In this document: positions 23,140-32,501 of the stretch, one piece after another | How positions within the stretch are numbered: position 1 is the stretch's first letter | How the letters are laid out: each line of letters begins with the position of its first letter | IMG/VR virus record: IMGVR_UViG_3300027508_000004 | Location: 1 to 63,878 of that record | DNA length: 63,878 bases | Direction: 5' to 3' (one strand) | From: a virus | Notes under the pieces: model-generated | The model's input: only the letters and a program-made list of their open reading frames with translations | Database searches by the model: none | What the model was told of the DNA's origin: nothing | Program-made: the position numbers and the translations under genes

Positions 23140-23451
23140 ATGGCAGTCACTTACGCGAACTTCCTTGAGCGCTTCCCTGAATTCAGTCCACATCCTTCTG
23201 GCATTGTTAATGGTGCCATTGCAGAAGCTTCTTACGATGCTTCTAGTGATGTGTTTGGGGATCAAACTGACAGGGCAGTCAAGTTTCTTGCTGCTCATAT
23301 CATTGCCATTCAACTTGCTCAAATGGGCATTCAAATTGGTGCCACTGACGGCAAAGTGTATGGCGAGGGGCTTGATGCCACTCAGTATGGTCAGGAGTTC
23401 AAACGAATGACCAATAATCTTCCTCTTTCTTCTGTTGGGTTTGTCGTGTGA
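23140..23451 (+). CDS. head-tail connector protein (DUF4054)
   Basis: 103 residues: YANFLERFPEFS at the start, helices around VKFLAAHIIAIQLAQMG, and YGQEFKRM near the end, as in DUF4054 adaptor proteins (HK97 gp6-like) that attach below the portal. Follows the capsid gene and overlaps the next gene by four bases. Confidence 0.7.
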   Translation: MAVTYANFLERFPEFSPHPSGIVNGAIAEASYDASSDVFGDQTDRAVKFLAAHIIAIQLAQMGIQIGATDGKVYGEGLDATQYGQEFKRMTNNLPLSSVGFVV

Positions 23452-23837
23452 GCAATTTCCTGGAGCCACTTGCGAATGCCACCTTGGTGTTTAATGTGGC
23501 TTCGGGCTATGTGCTTGACAATGAAACTGGCAACTACGTGCCTGCGGCTACTGGTATTACTTTCTATGCCACGTTAAAGCAGAAGCAAAATCCCCGTTAC
23601 GACCAACTGCTGGGGGCTGATCTGACTGCCGTCTATATGGAAGGCAGGATGACCAGCCCTCTTGCTTTGTCTGGCGTGACTGTTGGTGATAGTGCTCAGG
23701 CAATTATCAATGGAAGGGAAGGAAGGTTTGAACTATTGCCGAATGAACAAATTGCTATTCACTATTGGCAGTTTTTAGGCACGCCTGTCAGGGGAATTTT
23801 TAGACTGATTGGCAAAGGAAGCGTGGATAACGCTTAA
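23448..23837 (+). CDS. head closure / neck candidate (129 aa)
   Basis: 129 residues of beta-strand character (VLDNETGNYVPAATGITFYATLKQKQ, then REGRFELLPNEQIAIHYWQF). Starts four bases inside the DUF4054 gene. By order it should be the head-closure (stopper) protein; no sequence signature confirms it. Confidence 0.55.
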   Translation: MSNFLEPLANATLVFNVASGYVLDNETGNYVPAATGITFYATLKQKQNPRYDQLLGADLTAVYMEGRMTSPLALSGVTVGDSAQAIINGREGRFELLPNEQIAIHYWQFLGTPVRGIFRLIGKGSVDNA

Positions 23838-23864
23838 CTCTCTTCTTTCATTGAGGAAATTCTC

Positions 23865-24443
23865 ATGCTCTACCATCCCACGGAATTGGTGAAGAGTCAA
23901 GATGTGATTGTCCGCGTGGGTTCCATTGGCGGCACTTCTCGTCCCATCATCACTCAGTCTGGCGCCACCTTCACTGTTAGCGGCGCCCCCACTCTTTATA
24001 CGCTGCAAGCAGCCACTACTGCATCTGTTGCGTTCAATGACAACAACCAAGAGTTCTATCTGCTTGGTGGCGGCGGTTTTGCTGATAGCGTAATCGTTAC
24101 CAGCCAAGCCACTGCTTCCATCACTTCCTACTTCCAGAAGGATGTTGATGGCACTGTGTTCCTGCCGAACAGCTTTGATGAAGCTTTCCAAGTGATTAGC
24201 TCTTCGCGCTACGACAAGAACGCTGAAGTGTACGTAGAAATCAACAAGCAACTCGGCTCGTCTGGCACTACTTTCTACTACGACCGCGTGGCTTATGTGG
24301 GTCGCGTGATGAACTATAACGAGAGCTATCCTGCTGATAACCTCGTTGAGGTGACTTTTGATCTTGTGAGCCGTGGTCGTATTGGTATTCACCAGAATGC
24401 TGAAAATACTGGCAGCCTCATCCCGAGCGCTCCCAATTCTTGA
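23865..24443 (+). CDS. probable tail tube / virion protein (192 aa)
   Basis: 192 residues, beta-rich, with SGATFTVSGAPTLYTLQAATTA and NESYPADNLVEVTFDLVSRGR. It is followed by two terminators, which suggests high, separately regulated expression as for a tube protein. Another tube-like gene exists at 37167, so which forms the tube is unresolved. Confidence 0.5.
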   Translation: MLYHPTELVKSQDVIVRVGSIGGTSRPIITQSGATFTVSGAPTLYTLQAATTASVAFNDNNQEFYLLGGGGFADSVIVTSQATASITSYFQKDVDGTVFLPNSFDEAFQVISSSRYDKNAEVYVEINKQLGSSGTTFYYDRVAYVGRVMNYNESYPADNLVEVTFDLVSRGRIGIHQNAENTGSLIPSAPNS

Positions 24444-24464
24444 TCACTGTTAAACTGAGGAAGC

Positions 24465-24488
24465 AAACACTGATTTCAGCGTGTTTTT
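24465..24488 (+). terminator. terminator after the 23865 gene
   Basis: AAACAC-TGA-TT-TCA then GTGTTT with a 2-base bulge, followed by TTCGG. A weaker hairpin than the one at 24544. Confidence 0.4.
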
Positions 24489-24543
24489 CGGCCAAAGGCG
24501 CCGCTCTTAGTCCATTTTTCAGGATTGCACCTTCGTTTTCGCT

Positions 24544-24571
24544 AGCCTGTTCCTACGGGAACAGGCTTTTT
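24544..24571 (+). terminator. strong intrinsic terminator adjacent to a start codon
   Basis: AGCCTGTTCC, loop TACG, GGAACAGGCT (ten perfect pairs), then TTTT. The ATG of the next gene is two bases after the U-run, leaving no room for a separate ribosome site, so the hairpin must affect translation of that gene too. Confidence 0.8.
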
Positions 24572-24572
24572 A

Positions 24573-24983
24573 ATGAACATTTCACAACTACGCGAAACTG
24601 TTACTGAGCTGCTTTCTGCATCGCCTAATCTTATTGGCAATTATACGCTGCCAAATAATTCAACGCTTCCTGCCGTCTATGTAGTGGGCAGACAAAGCGT
24701 GCCAAAGGAATGGAAAGTGAAAGGCTTAGAAGTGACCATGCGAGAGTTCCCCAATCGACTGCCTCGTGCCATGGTGGGAATGGTGCAGGTTAATCAATTA
24801 TGGGAAGTGAGGCTTGCTCAGTTCACACCGAGCAGCGCCACATTGAATGAAGCGATGGAAAGGATGGTCAGGAGGTTTCCTGATTGCACTCCTTCGTATT
24901 TTCCTGGTGACGACATCGCCTACGAGCAATGTCAATTTATTATTCCTGATCGCATTGTCAAACAATTATATCCGGCAAGCTAA
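24573..24983 (+). CDS. tail completion / terminator-type protein (136 aa)
   Basis: 136 residues: MNISQLRETVTELLSASPNLIG, TLPAVYVVGRQSVPKEWKVKG, EVRLAQFTPSSATLNEAMERMVRRF. Fold character (alpha-beta with two long helices) and place between connector and tail genes suit a tail terminator. Stop and next start share one base. Family not certain. Confidence 0.5.
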   Translation: MNISQLRETVTELLSASPNLIGNYTLPNNSTLPAVYVVGRQSVPKEWKVKGLEVTMREFPNRLPRAMVGMVQVNQLWEVRLAQFTPSSATLNEAMERMVRRFPDCTPSYFPGDDIAYEQCQFIIPDRIVKQLYPAS

Positions 24984-25444
24984 TGACAGCAGTTATCGTT
25001 GGCGGAACAATTATCAATGCCAAGCTTATAGAAGCCAAACTTTCTAAGGCTTTTGAAACTTGGACGCGTTTTGACGTGAACGATCACTTTCGCGATCAAT
25101 TCTTTGAGGAGAAATGGGACTACGGCCGGGACACGAAAAGAAAAGACGGAAGTTTTATCAATGCAGGAAATCGTGATATTTACGACCTTGGCACTCTGTA
25201 CAAGAGCGGCAGGGATAGCTTTGATGTGTCGCTATCATCATCTGGAGCTGAAGCCACTTGGAATTGGGACGCCACCAATAGCAGTGGGCAGGCTTATGCT
25301 CGGTATGTTCACGACGCGCTGAAAGGAACAAACGTGCCATTTGCTAGACCATGGACTCAAGATATTGCTATTCCGAGCAGATTTGAGCAAAGTGCTATTA
25401 AACAGCAGCTCTTGCAGCGCATTCGCTTTGCAATGGGACGATGA
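24983..25444 (+). CDS. neck / tail-completion protein (HK97 gp10-like candidate)
   Basis: 153 residues with a WTRFDVNDHFRDQFFEEKW start, the glycine-rich strand LGTLYKSGRDSF and RFEQSAIKQQLLQRIRFAMGR at the end. The order and the tyrosine-rich middle (AYARYVHDAL) recall gp10-like proteins joining head and tail. Overlaps the next gene by four bases. Confidence 0.5.
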   Translation: MTAVIVGGTIINAKLIEAKLSKAFETWTRFDVNDHFRDQFFEEKWDYGRDTKRKDGSFINAGNRDIYDLGTLYKSGRDSFDVSLSSSGAEATWNWDATNSSGQAYARYVHDALKGTNVPFARPWTQDIAIPSRFEQSAIKQQLLQRIRFAMGR

Positions 25445-25704
25445 GAATTGACTATCTATGGAGCACTGACAATACAGTGCATGCTATTAATTGCTTGATT
25501 GATGGCACCGCGTTGGAAGTGGGCATACTGTGCCTTATTTCCTGCAAAGAAACCACCATTAGAATAAGCAACGACAATCATTCAATGCTGGTTGAAGTGC
25601 CGCCTGAGTTTCGTTCTTCCCATGAGCGAGTGAAGGTGTTCAACGCATTGTTAAACATTCTTGATCATGAGCAAATACAGCTTCCTAGTCCAAACCAAGA
25701 CTGA
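25441..25704 (+). CDS. hypothetical protein in tail operon (87 aa)
   Basis: 87 residues, ATGA-coupled to the gene before and overlapping the tail chaperone gene by 38 bases. Mixed strand/helix, ending in LNILDHEQIQLPSPNQD. No family recognised. Confidence 0.55.
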   Translation: MRIDYLWSTDNTVHAINCLIDGTALEVGILCLISCKETTIRISNDNHSMLVEVPPEFRSSHERVKVFNALLNILDHEQIQLPSPNQD

Positions 25705-26200
25705 AGGCTATTTTGAGCTGCTGCCCGAAATCCGCCTGAAGAAATATGGCAGTTGGCTTGTTGCTGAATCCATCGAACAGGAGGAAATCAGCAAGCTGCA
25801 AAGTCAAGCCACTATTCGCGCCGTTCAGCTTGCAAAGCGCATTGCTGCCTCGCGTGAGATTCCCCTGGATGAGGCCTTTGCACTGCTGCAAGGCGGTGGT
25901 TCCATTTCGGAAGCCGAGCTGCTCTCTGAATTCACAGAGGAGACACTGAGCATGATCACCAGTGGTTCGTCAGTGGAAGCCACTAACGCTCGAATGGTCA
26001 CTGCCTTCATCCGTTCTCGTGGGCAGGGTCTTATCGATGGCGAATGGCGCGATCTTGGCGATTGGGAGATTGAAGACACCAAAAATCTTCCTCGCAAAGC
26101 CATTGCAAAAGTGGTTGAGTTTATTGCTGAAGAGCAGAATGCTGAGACGCAGGAGGCTGCAGAAGCAAAAAAAGCGACGAAGAGGAATTCTCCTCAGTAG
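25667..26200 (+). CDS. tail assembly chaperone, zero-frame product (G-like)
   Basis: 177 residues from ATG 25667 (MSKYSFLVQTKTEG). Helical, with a middle resembling tail chaperones placed just before tape measure genes. Its last 30 bases contain an A7 run in which GCA-AAA-AAA-GCG is the zero frame; slippage there would yield a longer fusion. A normal stop TAG at 26198 gives the short form. Confidence 0.7.
   Translation: MSKYSFLVQTKTEGYFELLPEIRLKKYGSWLVAESIEQEEISKLQSQATIRAVQLAKRIAASREIPLDEAFALLQGGGSISEAELLSEFTEETLSMITSGSSVEATNARMVTAFIRSRGQGLIDGEWRDLGDWEIEDTKNLPRKAIAKVVEFIAEEQNAETQEAAEAKKATKRNSPQ
26167..26173 (+). promoter_or_regulatory. programmed -1 frameshift slippery site
   Basis: Heptamer A-AAA-AAA read as zero-frame codons AAA AAA. 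A -1 slip leads into the frame entering 'SDEEEFSSVAERLEAQARKQ' and staying open to 26640, directly upstream of the tape measure gene, where G/GT frameshifts occur in many long-tailed phages. Confidence 0.65.
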
Positions 26201-26640
26201 CAGAAAGGCTTGAAGCGCAAGCCAGAAAACAGCTTAAGAGCCTGACAGATTGGAACGAAATCTATTTCAGGCTCTCAGCTTCTGACTTTAAAGACGAGCG
26301 ATGGAGCGCCAAAAATTTTGGCCTCCAGAAGCTTGATGACGTTAAGCGTGCACTGAAATATCTTGATCGTCATGACATTGCTAAATACAATGTCAGTAGC
26401 GTTGCTGTGGCCAAGCTTGGCACCATGGCAGCAGGAATGATGGCGGGCAAGAAGAGCAAGGTGAAGCCTGAAGATTTCCTGCCGTTTGATACGAAGCAGA
26501 TCAAGAAGGAAGATGGCGTGACAGATGCAAGCTTGATTGTTCTGCAACGTTTAATGAAGACGAGAAGAATGGATGGGCGCGTTATTGCATTGCTTGCTGA
26601 TGAAATGAAGGCTTTTGCTGGGCGCAATCAGGAACAATGA
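26173..26640 (+). CDS. tail assembly chaperone, -1 frame extension (T-like part of GT)
   Basis: 155 codons reached by -1 slippage at 26167-26173 and ending 34 bases before the tape measure gene. It reads LTDWNEIYFRLSASDFKDERWS, LDDVKRALKYLDRHDIAKYNV and a basic end. The part has no good start of its own before its conserved region (ATG at 26407 would discard half), which supports frameshift expression. The combined product spans 25667-26640. Confidence 0.65.
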   Translation, partial: SDEEEFSSVAERLEAQARKQLKSLTDWNEIYFRLSASDFKDERWSAKNFGLQKLDDVKRALKYLDRHDIAKYNVSSVAVAKLGTMAAGMMAGKKSKVKPEDFLPFDTKQIKKEDGVTDASLIVLQRLMKTRRMDGRVIALLADEMKAFAGRNQEQ

Positions 26641-26674
26641 TTATAGAATGAAAGGAATGTAGACGTAAAGACAG

Positions 26675-29600
26675 ATGGCTCAAGACGCCGAATTGAAGCT
26701 GAAGGTAAGTCTTGACCTGGCATTTTTTAGGCAGCAATTAAGCACAATTGGCACGCAACTCGGCGGACAGTCTGTTCCCATTGCCATCAGGTTTGACAAG
26801 AAAGCAATTGCAGATCAATATCGACTTCTTGATAGGTACATTCGCGGCAAAAAATTTACTGTTGAGCTGAATCTTGTCGGCGGATTAACAAAAAATGAGT
26901 TTGACAAAATCAAAGGAAGGCTTGACGATCTGCGCGAACTTCGCAAGGTAGAAATTCCTGTTGGCATTAAGAACGGTGCCACTGGTAAGGACGTTGATAA
27001 AGTTGTTGCGTCTATTAAGGAAAGGCTTGCTCAAAACCAGCAAATCAAGCAAGGCGGCGGCAAGCTACGTATTGCAACCAGCATTAAACCGTCCATCACA
27101 AATGCAGATGTTTCGGAATTTAAGAAAGCAGTACAGCAAAAATTATCTGGCATTAGCGTTAAAGTTAAAGCGGAAGTTGAAAGAGGTTTTTCTGCCGGGC
27201 CAACTGGTGCGGCAGGGCTTTTTGAATACATGCGCTCACAGGGCTTATCGGGCGGTAATGTTCCGCAAGCCACGGAAGTAGGACGTTCTGAGCGACTGAA
27301 AAAAGCTCTTGAGGATTTAACCGTCAAGCAACTTCAAGCTCTTGCAAAAGAGCAGGGTATTGGCGGCGTTTCAAGGCTCAAGAAGGATCCGTTAATTGAA
27401 AAGCTTGTTACGGAGTTAAATCAAGACATTGCCGAGAATATTCTTGGTAATATCAAAAACCAATTGCGCGATGTTGGGAATGGTCCACTTAAAGGAGTTT
27501 TAGATACATTTGCGCGTGGCTTATTCAACATGCTTGGCATGGATCCGGCTGCGATGCGTCAGCAAATGGCTCAGCAACAGGCGGCGCAAGCGGCCAAACT
27601 TCAACCATTACCAAAAGTTGCCGGATTACTACCTAGCGTCACGCAGAAAACTTCTATCGCTCAAGGAACAGAAGCAATTATTCAGCAACTTATTGGTCAG
27701 CAAGCGGGTGGCGAATCTGGCGTGCTAGTAGATACCAAGCGTATTTACGCTGCTTTACAGAAAAATATTGAAGACTTCTTGCGCCGCACATTTACTGTAA
27801 TCGAAGTGGATGTGACTCAGACGACCATGGGAATCAAAGATGCCATGGGGGCGTTCGCCTATTTAGCTCAAGCATTGCAAGATGCTGAGAGTAGAGCAGT
27901 AAAAGCAAAAATTGGAGATGCAGTTAGCTCTCTCATTACAAAGGTAGTAGGAGCTTTGCGCAGTGCAGAAGCTCAAGCGATAATTCCAGTAAAAGTCGTT
28001 GACTATACAGGGCAAAGGAGTGCTCTTCCTCCTACAAGTCCTCGCACTGGCTCTCCACGTTTGGCATTGCCTGCTACTGGCGGAACCACTCCACCCAGTC
28101 AGATGCGTTTCAACGCAGTAACATCCGCTGGCGGCTCTGGAGGCGGTCGTGGAGGTGGTTACGTTCCTCCGGGCGGTTTCCCGGAAGATAGCCCCCTTGG
28201 TGGTCGTCAAGGTCCAGCCACTTTTATTGGCGCTGGTAGCCAAATGGAGAAATTTAAGACTGGGTTAGACGTGGCAAGTCAGTCAATGAAACAGTTTCGT
28301 GCATCCCAGATTCCTCTTGTTGGCGGCTTAAAGGAAATTGCAAGCGAATTTGGTTTTGCTGTTAAGCAAGTATTGCTATTTGGTACGGCATATAAAGGGC
28401 TTGCATTTGTACAAAGCTTACCGGGGCAAATTCTAAATGCAGCAAAGAGTCAGCAACAATATAACAATGCCCTTCAGACTGCCACGCAAGACACTGGCAC
28501 ATTCGCGAAGGAACTTTTGTACGTTGATAACGTACAACGTGCATTTGGCTTAAATCTTGAGACAACGCGCTCTGGTTTTACAAAACTTTATGCCTCAATG
28601 GCTCCCGCTGACTTTGATTCGGGGTCCATTGAAAAGCTATTCACTGGCATCAGTGCAGCCACTGCTGCATTGCAACTGACGCCTGATAAAGCCGAGCGCG
28701 TTATTTATGCCTTTGGGCAAATGGCAAGCAAAGGCCAAATCATGAGTGAAGAGCTTAAGGGGCAATTGGGTGATGTGCTACCTGGTGCTCTTGCGATTTT
28801 TGCAAAAGCTGCTGGTATGTCCGTCAAGGAATTTAGCAAGGCGATGGAGGACGGCGAGTTTGTTGGCAGTAAGTTTAGGGATACGTTTGCAAAAGTGGCT
28901 GATGAACTGATGACGCGCTTTGGCACCGGAGCGCAAGCGGCAGGACGATCATTGCAAGGTTTATTAAACACAGTTCAAGGGGATTTTCAGCGTACTTTAG
29001 AAAGCTTTGCTCCTTTGGCAAACGCTGCTGCTCAGGCTATTTTGTTGCCACTTTCAAGCTCATTGTCTCAATTAAGCAAAGCTGCATCGTTGGCATTTGG
29101 AGAACAAGAGCGAGTGAAAAAACAGTTAGAAGATGCGAAATCAAGCGGGGCAAATGCTCAAAGCATTGCAGCTCTTGCCGCAAAACTTTCTGAGCTGAAT
29201 GCTGCGGCAAGAGATCCGGCCATTGCTAATCAAGCGAAGGATATTGAAGATTTTGTTACAGAAGTAACAAAAGCGGCAAGAGCGGTTAGTGATTTTGCGG
29301 GTGGAGTAGGAAGTATTCTCGGCCCAGTTTTTGTGGCTTTGGGAACAAATTTAACTGGCGTTGTAAACACTCTTGCAGTGCTTGCTTTGTCTTTCGCCGC
29401 CACGCGAGCGGCGGCAATGCTTGCCATGGGCACCTTGGCCACAATGAATGCAGTGGTCCAAGCGGGCGGGAGTATCAGCGCTGTTGCCGCAGCACGTGCA
29501 ACTGTATTGGCTGGCGTTTTGCGTCTTGTTGGCGTTTCAGCCACTGGAGCACAAGTGGCGACGATTGGATTTGGAATGGCGGTGAAAGGATTACTGGCTT

Positions 29601-32104
29601 CTACTGGCATTGGCCTGCTTGTCGTCGCGCTTGGCTCAGTGGCCACGGCATTTTTAAATGTTGGAAATAAAGCCGCAGAAGCTGCAGAAAGAACAAAGAC
29701 TGCAATGGCAAAAATGCAGGATGCTATCAGGACCGGCAACGTAGAAATTGCCAAGGCTGATTTATACGAGACTACACGGCGACGCAATGCCATTGAGGAT
29801 TCAATTAAACTGCTGGACCGTCTTGAACAAAAAGGCAGGAAAGCAGGAAGAGGAAGTACTCAAATTTACGCGCAGACGACTCTTGCAGAAAGAATGGAAC
29901 TTGAAAGGGTTGGATATGACTTACAGGGCAGGACGGAGGTTGACGTTAATCAACTACGAGGGCAAGTTCCATTATTGCGCAATGAAGCAAAAAATCTAGA
30001 GCAGCGTCAAAAAGTTGGAGTGGGACTTGCCGAGCGACAAAGACAAAGAATTGGAATTAACGAGCCAAAACCCATTGCGACATTGCCTGCCGATTCGGGC
30101 ACGCAAGGAAAGCGCGAACGTCAGCTTCGTGATTTCAATAGCGAAGCAATAGCTCAATTGCGCGACAACCAAAGAATAGCGGAAGAAAAATTAAAGCAAC
30201 AGCGCCAACTTGAAATTATTGATGAAACCGAGTACGAAATTGCGTCTGCTGCTAACAAGCGCAATTTTGAGCTGTTAATCATCGACGAAGCCTTGGCGCA
30301 AAAGAAGGCTGATATTGGCGAATATCAAGTGGGCGTACGCGAAAAACAATTGGCAGTTTTTGAGAAACTAGCAGCAAATGAGCGAGAACTTGTCAAGGAA
30401 GAGGAAAAAACTGCAGTTCAAGGCGCAAAAATCAAATTAAAGCGTCCGTTTAAAGATGCAATTAGAGATGAAAATATTGAAATACAGAAGCAAGCAATGC
30501 TGCTTGAGAATTTAAACAATGGTTATGAGGGATTGACGGCAGAACAAGAAGCAAATCTTATTATTGAAGATAAAACTAGGGAGTTAAAGGCTAAGCAGCA
30601 AAAACTTATTAAAACTGAAATTGAGAACCTAAAAGAAGTAACACTAGAGCGAATTAAAGCGGCGCGTGCATTGCAGATAGAGCAGACAATTAAAGGTCTC
30701 CGAGATCAACTATCCTTATTGAGAGCGATTAGCGAAGAAGAGCAGAAAAGACTTAGGATTGCCCAAGAAAATAAAGACGCTACGGCAGAACAATTAAATC
30801 GCATTTACGATCTTGAAAAAGTTCGCGACAATATTAAAGCTGTTCGCGAGACCATTGATAGCTTTGTCACTGAAACTTCTTCCGACTATAAAGGTTTCCT
30901 CAAAGAAGTTATTAGCGGCGAAGACGCAGTGGAATCTCTCAAGAAATTCCAAGAAGGTCTCAAGGATAGAGTGCTGACAATCTTCCTTGACTTTGCCATG
31001 GCTCCTGTGGAGAAATTCTTTAAGGAAGGACTTTCTAAATTTGCCATTGAAAACTTCTTCCCGAAAGGCGCGGCTGAGAATATGCCTGAAGAAACGAAGC
31101 CTTCAACTACTCCTATTGAGGCTCAAGACAAAAATACCGAAGAAACTAGGCTTAATACAGAAGCCGTTAAAGCTAACACTGCTGCTTTAACTGGAACCGG
31201 AGGTGCCGCAACAGGCGCCGGACCATATACGCCTCAGTCTGGTGGCATGTTCTCATTGGATTACGCCAGCGGAAATGCGCTTCAGATACCAGAACTTGGC
31301 TCCCTCACTGAAAGCGCCAATGCCTACGCAGAACAATTAGGACAAGTGGACGCTTCAGTTTGGAATAGCGCAATGACAGTAGGCGCCGCCGGTGAAGAAA
31401 TGGGACCAAATGGTGCTGCCGGCAAAACTTGGCAGAAAAGTCTGGCAGGTGTTGTTGGCGGTATTGGCATGGCTGCTGGTAGCATCATGGGAATCATGGC
31501 TGGCATCAATCAAATCAAGGAGGGAGGCACGTCTAACGTGCTTGGTGGTATTGGCATGATTGCCTCCATGGCCGGAAGTCTCCTGGGTGGATTTGGCGGC
31601 ATGTTTGGAGGCGGATCTGCCGGTCAATTCGGAACTAGTTCTTCTTTCAATGGCACTGCAGATGCGCTCGGAGCTGCTCCATTTGCTCCAAAGCTAGGTG
31701 CAGTGTTTGCCAATGGTGGCATTGCCAAAGGAGGCTTCAGGGCATTTGCTAATGGAGGAGTTGTGGGAGGTCCCACTCTTGGCTTAATGGGCGAAGGCAA
31801 GTACAACGAAGCCGTTGTGCCCCTTCCAGACGGTCGCTCCATCCCTGTGCAGCTCGGTGGACGATCTGCTCGTGATCTCATGGGAGGCGGCGCTCCAGGC
31901 ATGCCTCAAGCGCCTTCTCTGAGCATGAAGTTTGAAACTACAAAGATCAATGGCGTAGAATACGTTAGCCGGGAACAATTAGAGCAAGCAATGGCAGAAA
32001 CTCGTCGCGCTTCCATTGTTGGCGGTGCTCAACGAGGCATGTCAATGACGCTCGATAAGATTAAGCAAAGCCCATCCACTCGCTCTAGCATTGGTATCCG
32101 CTGA
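26675..32104 (+). CDS. tape measure protein
   Basis: 1809 residues. Long helical N-terminal part, a proline/glycine linker near 450-500, a conserved tape-measure domain around 620-760 (GFTKLYASMAPADF, TPDKAERVIYAFGQMASKG, LKGQLGDVLPGALAIFAKAAG), hydrophobic segments (~880-1000) and coiled coils (1130-1480), ending in a glycine-rich region (GGIAKGGFRAFANGGVVGGP). It sets tail length; its size predicts a long non-contractile tail. Preceded by the frameshifted chaperones, as expected. Very confident. Confidence 0.93.
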   Translation: MAQDAELKLKVSLDLAFFRQQLSTIGTQLGGQSVPIAIRFDKKAIADQYRLLDRYIRGKKFTVELNLVGGLTKNEFDKIKGRLDDLRELRKVEIPVGIKNGATGKDVDKVVASIKERLAQNQQIKQGGGKLRIATSIKPSITNADVSEFKKAVQQKLSGISVKVKAEVERGFSAGPTGAAGLFEYMRSQGLSGGNVPQATEVGRSERLKKALEDLTVKQLQALAKEQGIGGVSRLKKDPLIEKLVTELNQDIAENILGNIKNQLRDVGNGPLKGVLDTFARGLFNMLGMDPAAMRQQMAQQQAAQAAKLQPLPKVAGLLPSVTQKTSIAQGTEAIIQQLIGQQAGGESGVLVDTKRIYAALQKNIEDFLRRTFTVIEVDVTQTTMGIKDAMGAFAYLAQALQDAESRAVKAKIGDAVSSLITKVVGALRSAEAQAIIPVKVVDYTGQRSALPPTSPRTGSPRLALPATGGTTPPSQMRFNAVTSAGGSGGGRGGGYVPPGGFPEDSPLGGRQGPATFIGAGSQMEKFKTGLDVASQSMKQFRASQIPLVGGLKEIASEFGFAVKQVLLFGTAYKGLAFVQSLPGQILNAAKSQQQYNNALQTATQDTGTFAKELLYVDNVQRAFGLNLETTRSGFTKLYASMAPADFDSGSIEKLFTGISAATAALQLTPDKAERVIYAFGQMASKGQIMSEELKGQLGDVLPGALAIFAKAAGMSVKEFSKAMEDGEFVGSKFRDTFAKVADELMTRFGTGAQAAGRSLQGLLNTVQGDFQRTLESFAPLANAAAQAILLPLSSSLSQLSKAASLAFGEQERVKKQLEDAKSSGANAQSIAALAAKLSELNAAARDPAIANQAKDIEDFVTEVTKAARAVSDFAGGVGSILGPVFVALGTNLTGVVNTLAVLALSFAATRAAAMLAMGTLATMNAVVQAGGSISAVAAARATVLAGVLRLVGVSATGAQVATIGFGMAVKGLLASTGIGLLVVALGSVATAFLNVGNKAAEAAERTKTAMAKMQDAIRTGNVEIAKADLYETTRRRNAIEDSIKLLDRLEQKGRKAGRGSTQIYAQTTLAERMELERVGYDLQGRTEVDVNQLRGQVPLLRNEAKNLEQRQKVGVGLAERQRQRIGINEPKPIATLPADSGTQGKRERQLRDFNSEAIAQLRDNQRIAEEKLKQQRQLEIIDETEYEIASAANKRNFELLIIDEALAQKKADIGEYQVGVREKQLAVFEKLAANERELVKEEEKTAVQGAKIKLKRPFKDAIRDENIEIQKQAMLLENLNNGYEGLTAEQEANLIIEDKTRELKAKQQKLIKTEIENLKEVTLERIKAARALQIEQTIKGLRDQLSLLRAISEEEQKRLRIAQENKDATAEQLNRIYDLEKVRDNIKAVRETIDSFVTETSSDYKGFLKEVISGEDAVESLKKFQEGLKDRVLTIFLDFAMAPVEKFFKEGLSKFAIENFFPKGAAENMPEETKPSTTPIEAQDKNTEETRLNTEAVKANTAALTGTGGAATGAGPYTPQSGGMFSLDYASGNALQIPELGSLTESANAYAEQLGQVDASVWNSAMTVGAAGEEMGPNGAAGKTWQKSLAGVVGGIGMAAGSIMGIMAGINQIKEGGTSNVLGGIGMIASMAGSLLGGFGGMFGGGSAGQFGTSSSFNGTADALGAAPFAPKLGAVFANGGIAKGGFRAFANGGVVGGPTLGLMGEGKYNEAVVPLPDGRSIPVQLGGRSARDLMGGGAPGMPQAPSLSMKFETTKINGVEYVSREQLEQAMAETRRASIVGGAQRGMSMTLDKIKQSPSTRSSIGIR

Positions 32105-32499
32105 TGGCAGTATTTCCTTCCATTAAACCAACTGGGCGTTCTTATTCTCCAGGACAATTCCCCACTAAAACTTACCGTGGCCTGTCTGGCGCCACTGTTA
32201 AGCGAGTATTTGGTAATCGTTCATTTGGTCACGTTATTGATCTCCAGTTTGAAAACATTTCTGATGCCAATACGAAAGCCATCCTTGATCATTACTATGG
32301 CCAATATGGTAGCTATGCTCGTTTCACGCTTCCTGATACCGTATTCTCTGGCATAAGCACAGATTTGAAAAACGTTCTACAAGCTCCTGCTAATATCCTG
32401 TGGGAATATGCTGAACCGCCGCAAGTGGAAAGCGTGTTCAATGGACGCAGCACTGTTACAGTGAGACTTATTGGTGAGTTGGATTATTCTGGCGTTTGA
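32104..32499 (+). CDS. minor tail protein (131 aa)
   Basis: 131 residues; shares one base with the tape measure stop. Beta-rich: FPTKTYRGLSGATVKRVFGN, YGSYARFTLPDTVFSG, WEYAEPPQVESVFNGRSTV. Order (tape measure, this, next gene, NlpC-like, J-like) matches lambda-style tip genes M-L-K-J, so it would be the M-equivalent. Homology not visible by eye. Confidence 0.65.
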   Translation: MAVFPSIKPTGRSYSPGQFPTKTYRGLSGATVKRVFGNRSFGHVIDLQFENISDANTKAILDHYYGQYGSYARFTLPDTVFSGISTDLKNVLQAPANILWEYAEPPQVESVFNGRSTVTVRLIGELDYSGV

Positions 32500-32501
32500 T
32501 T

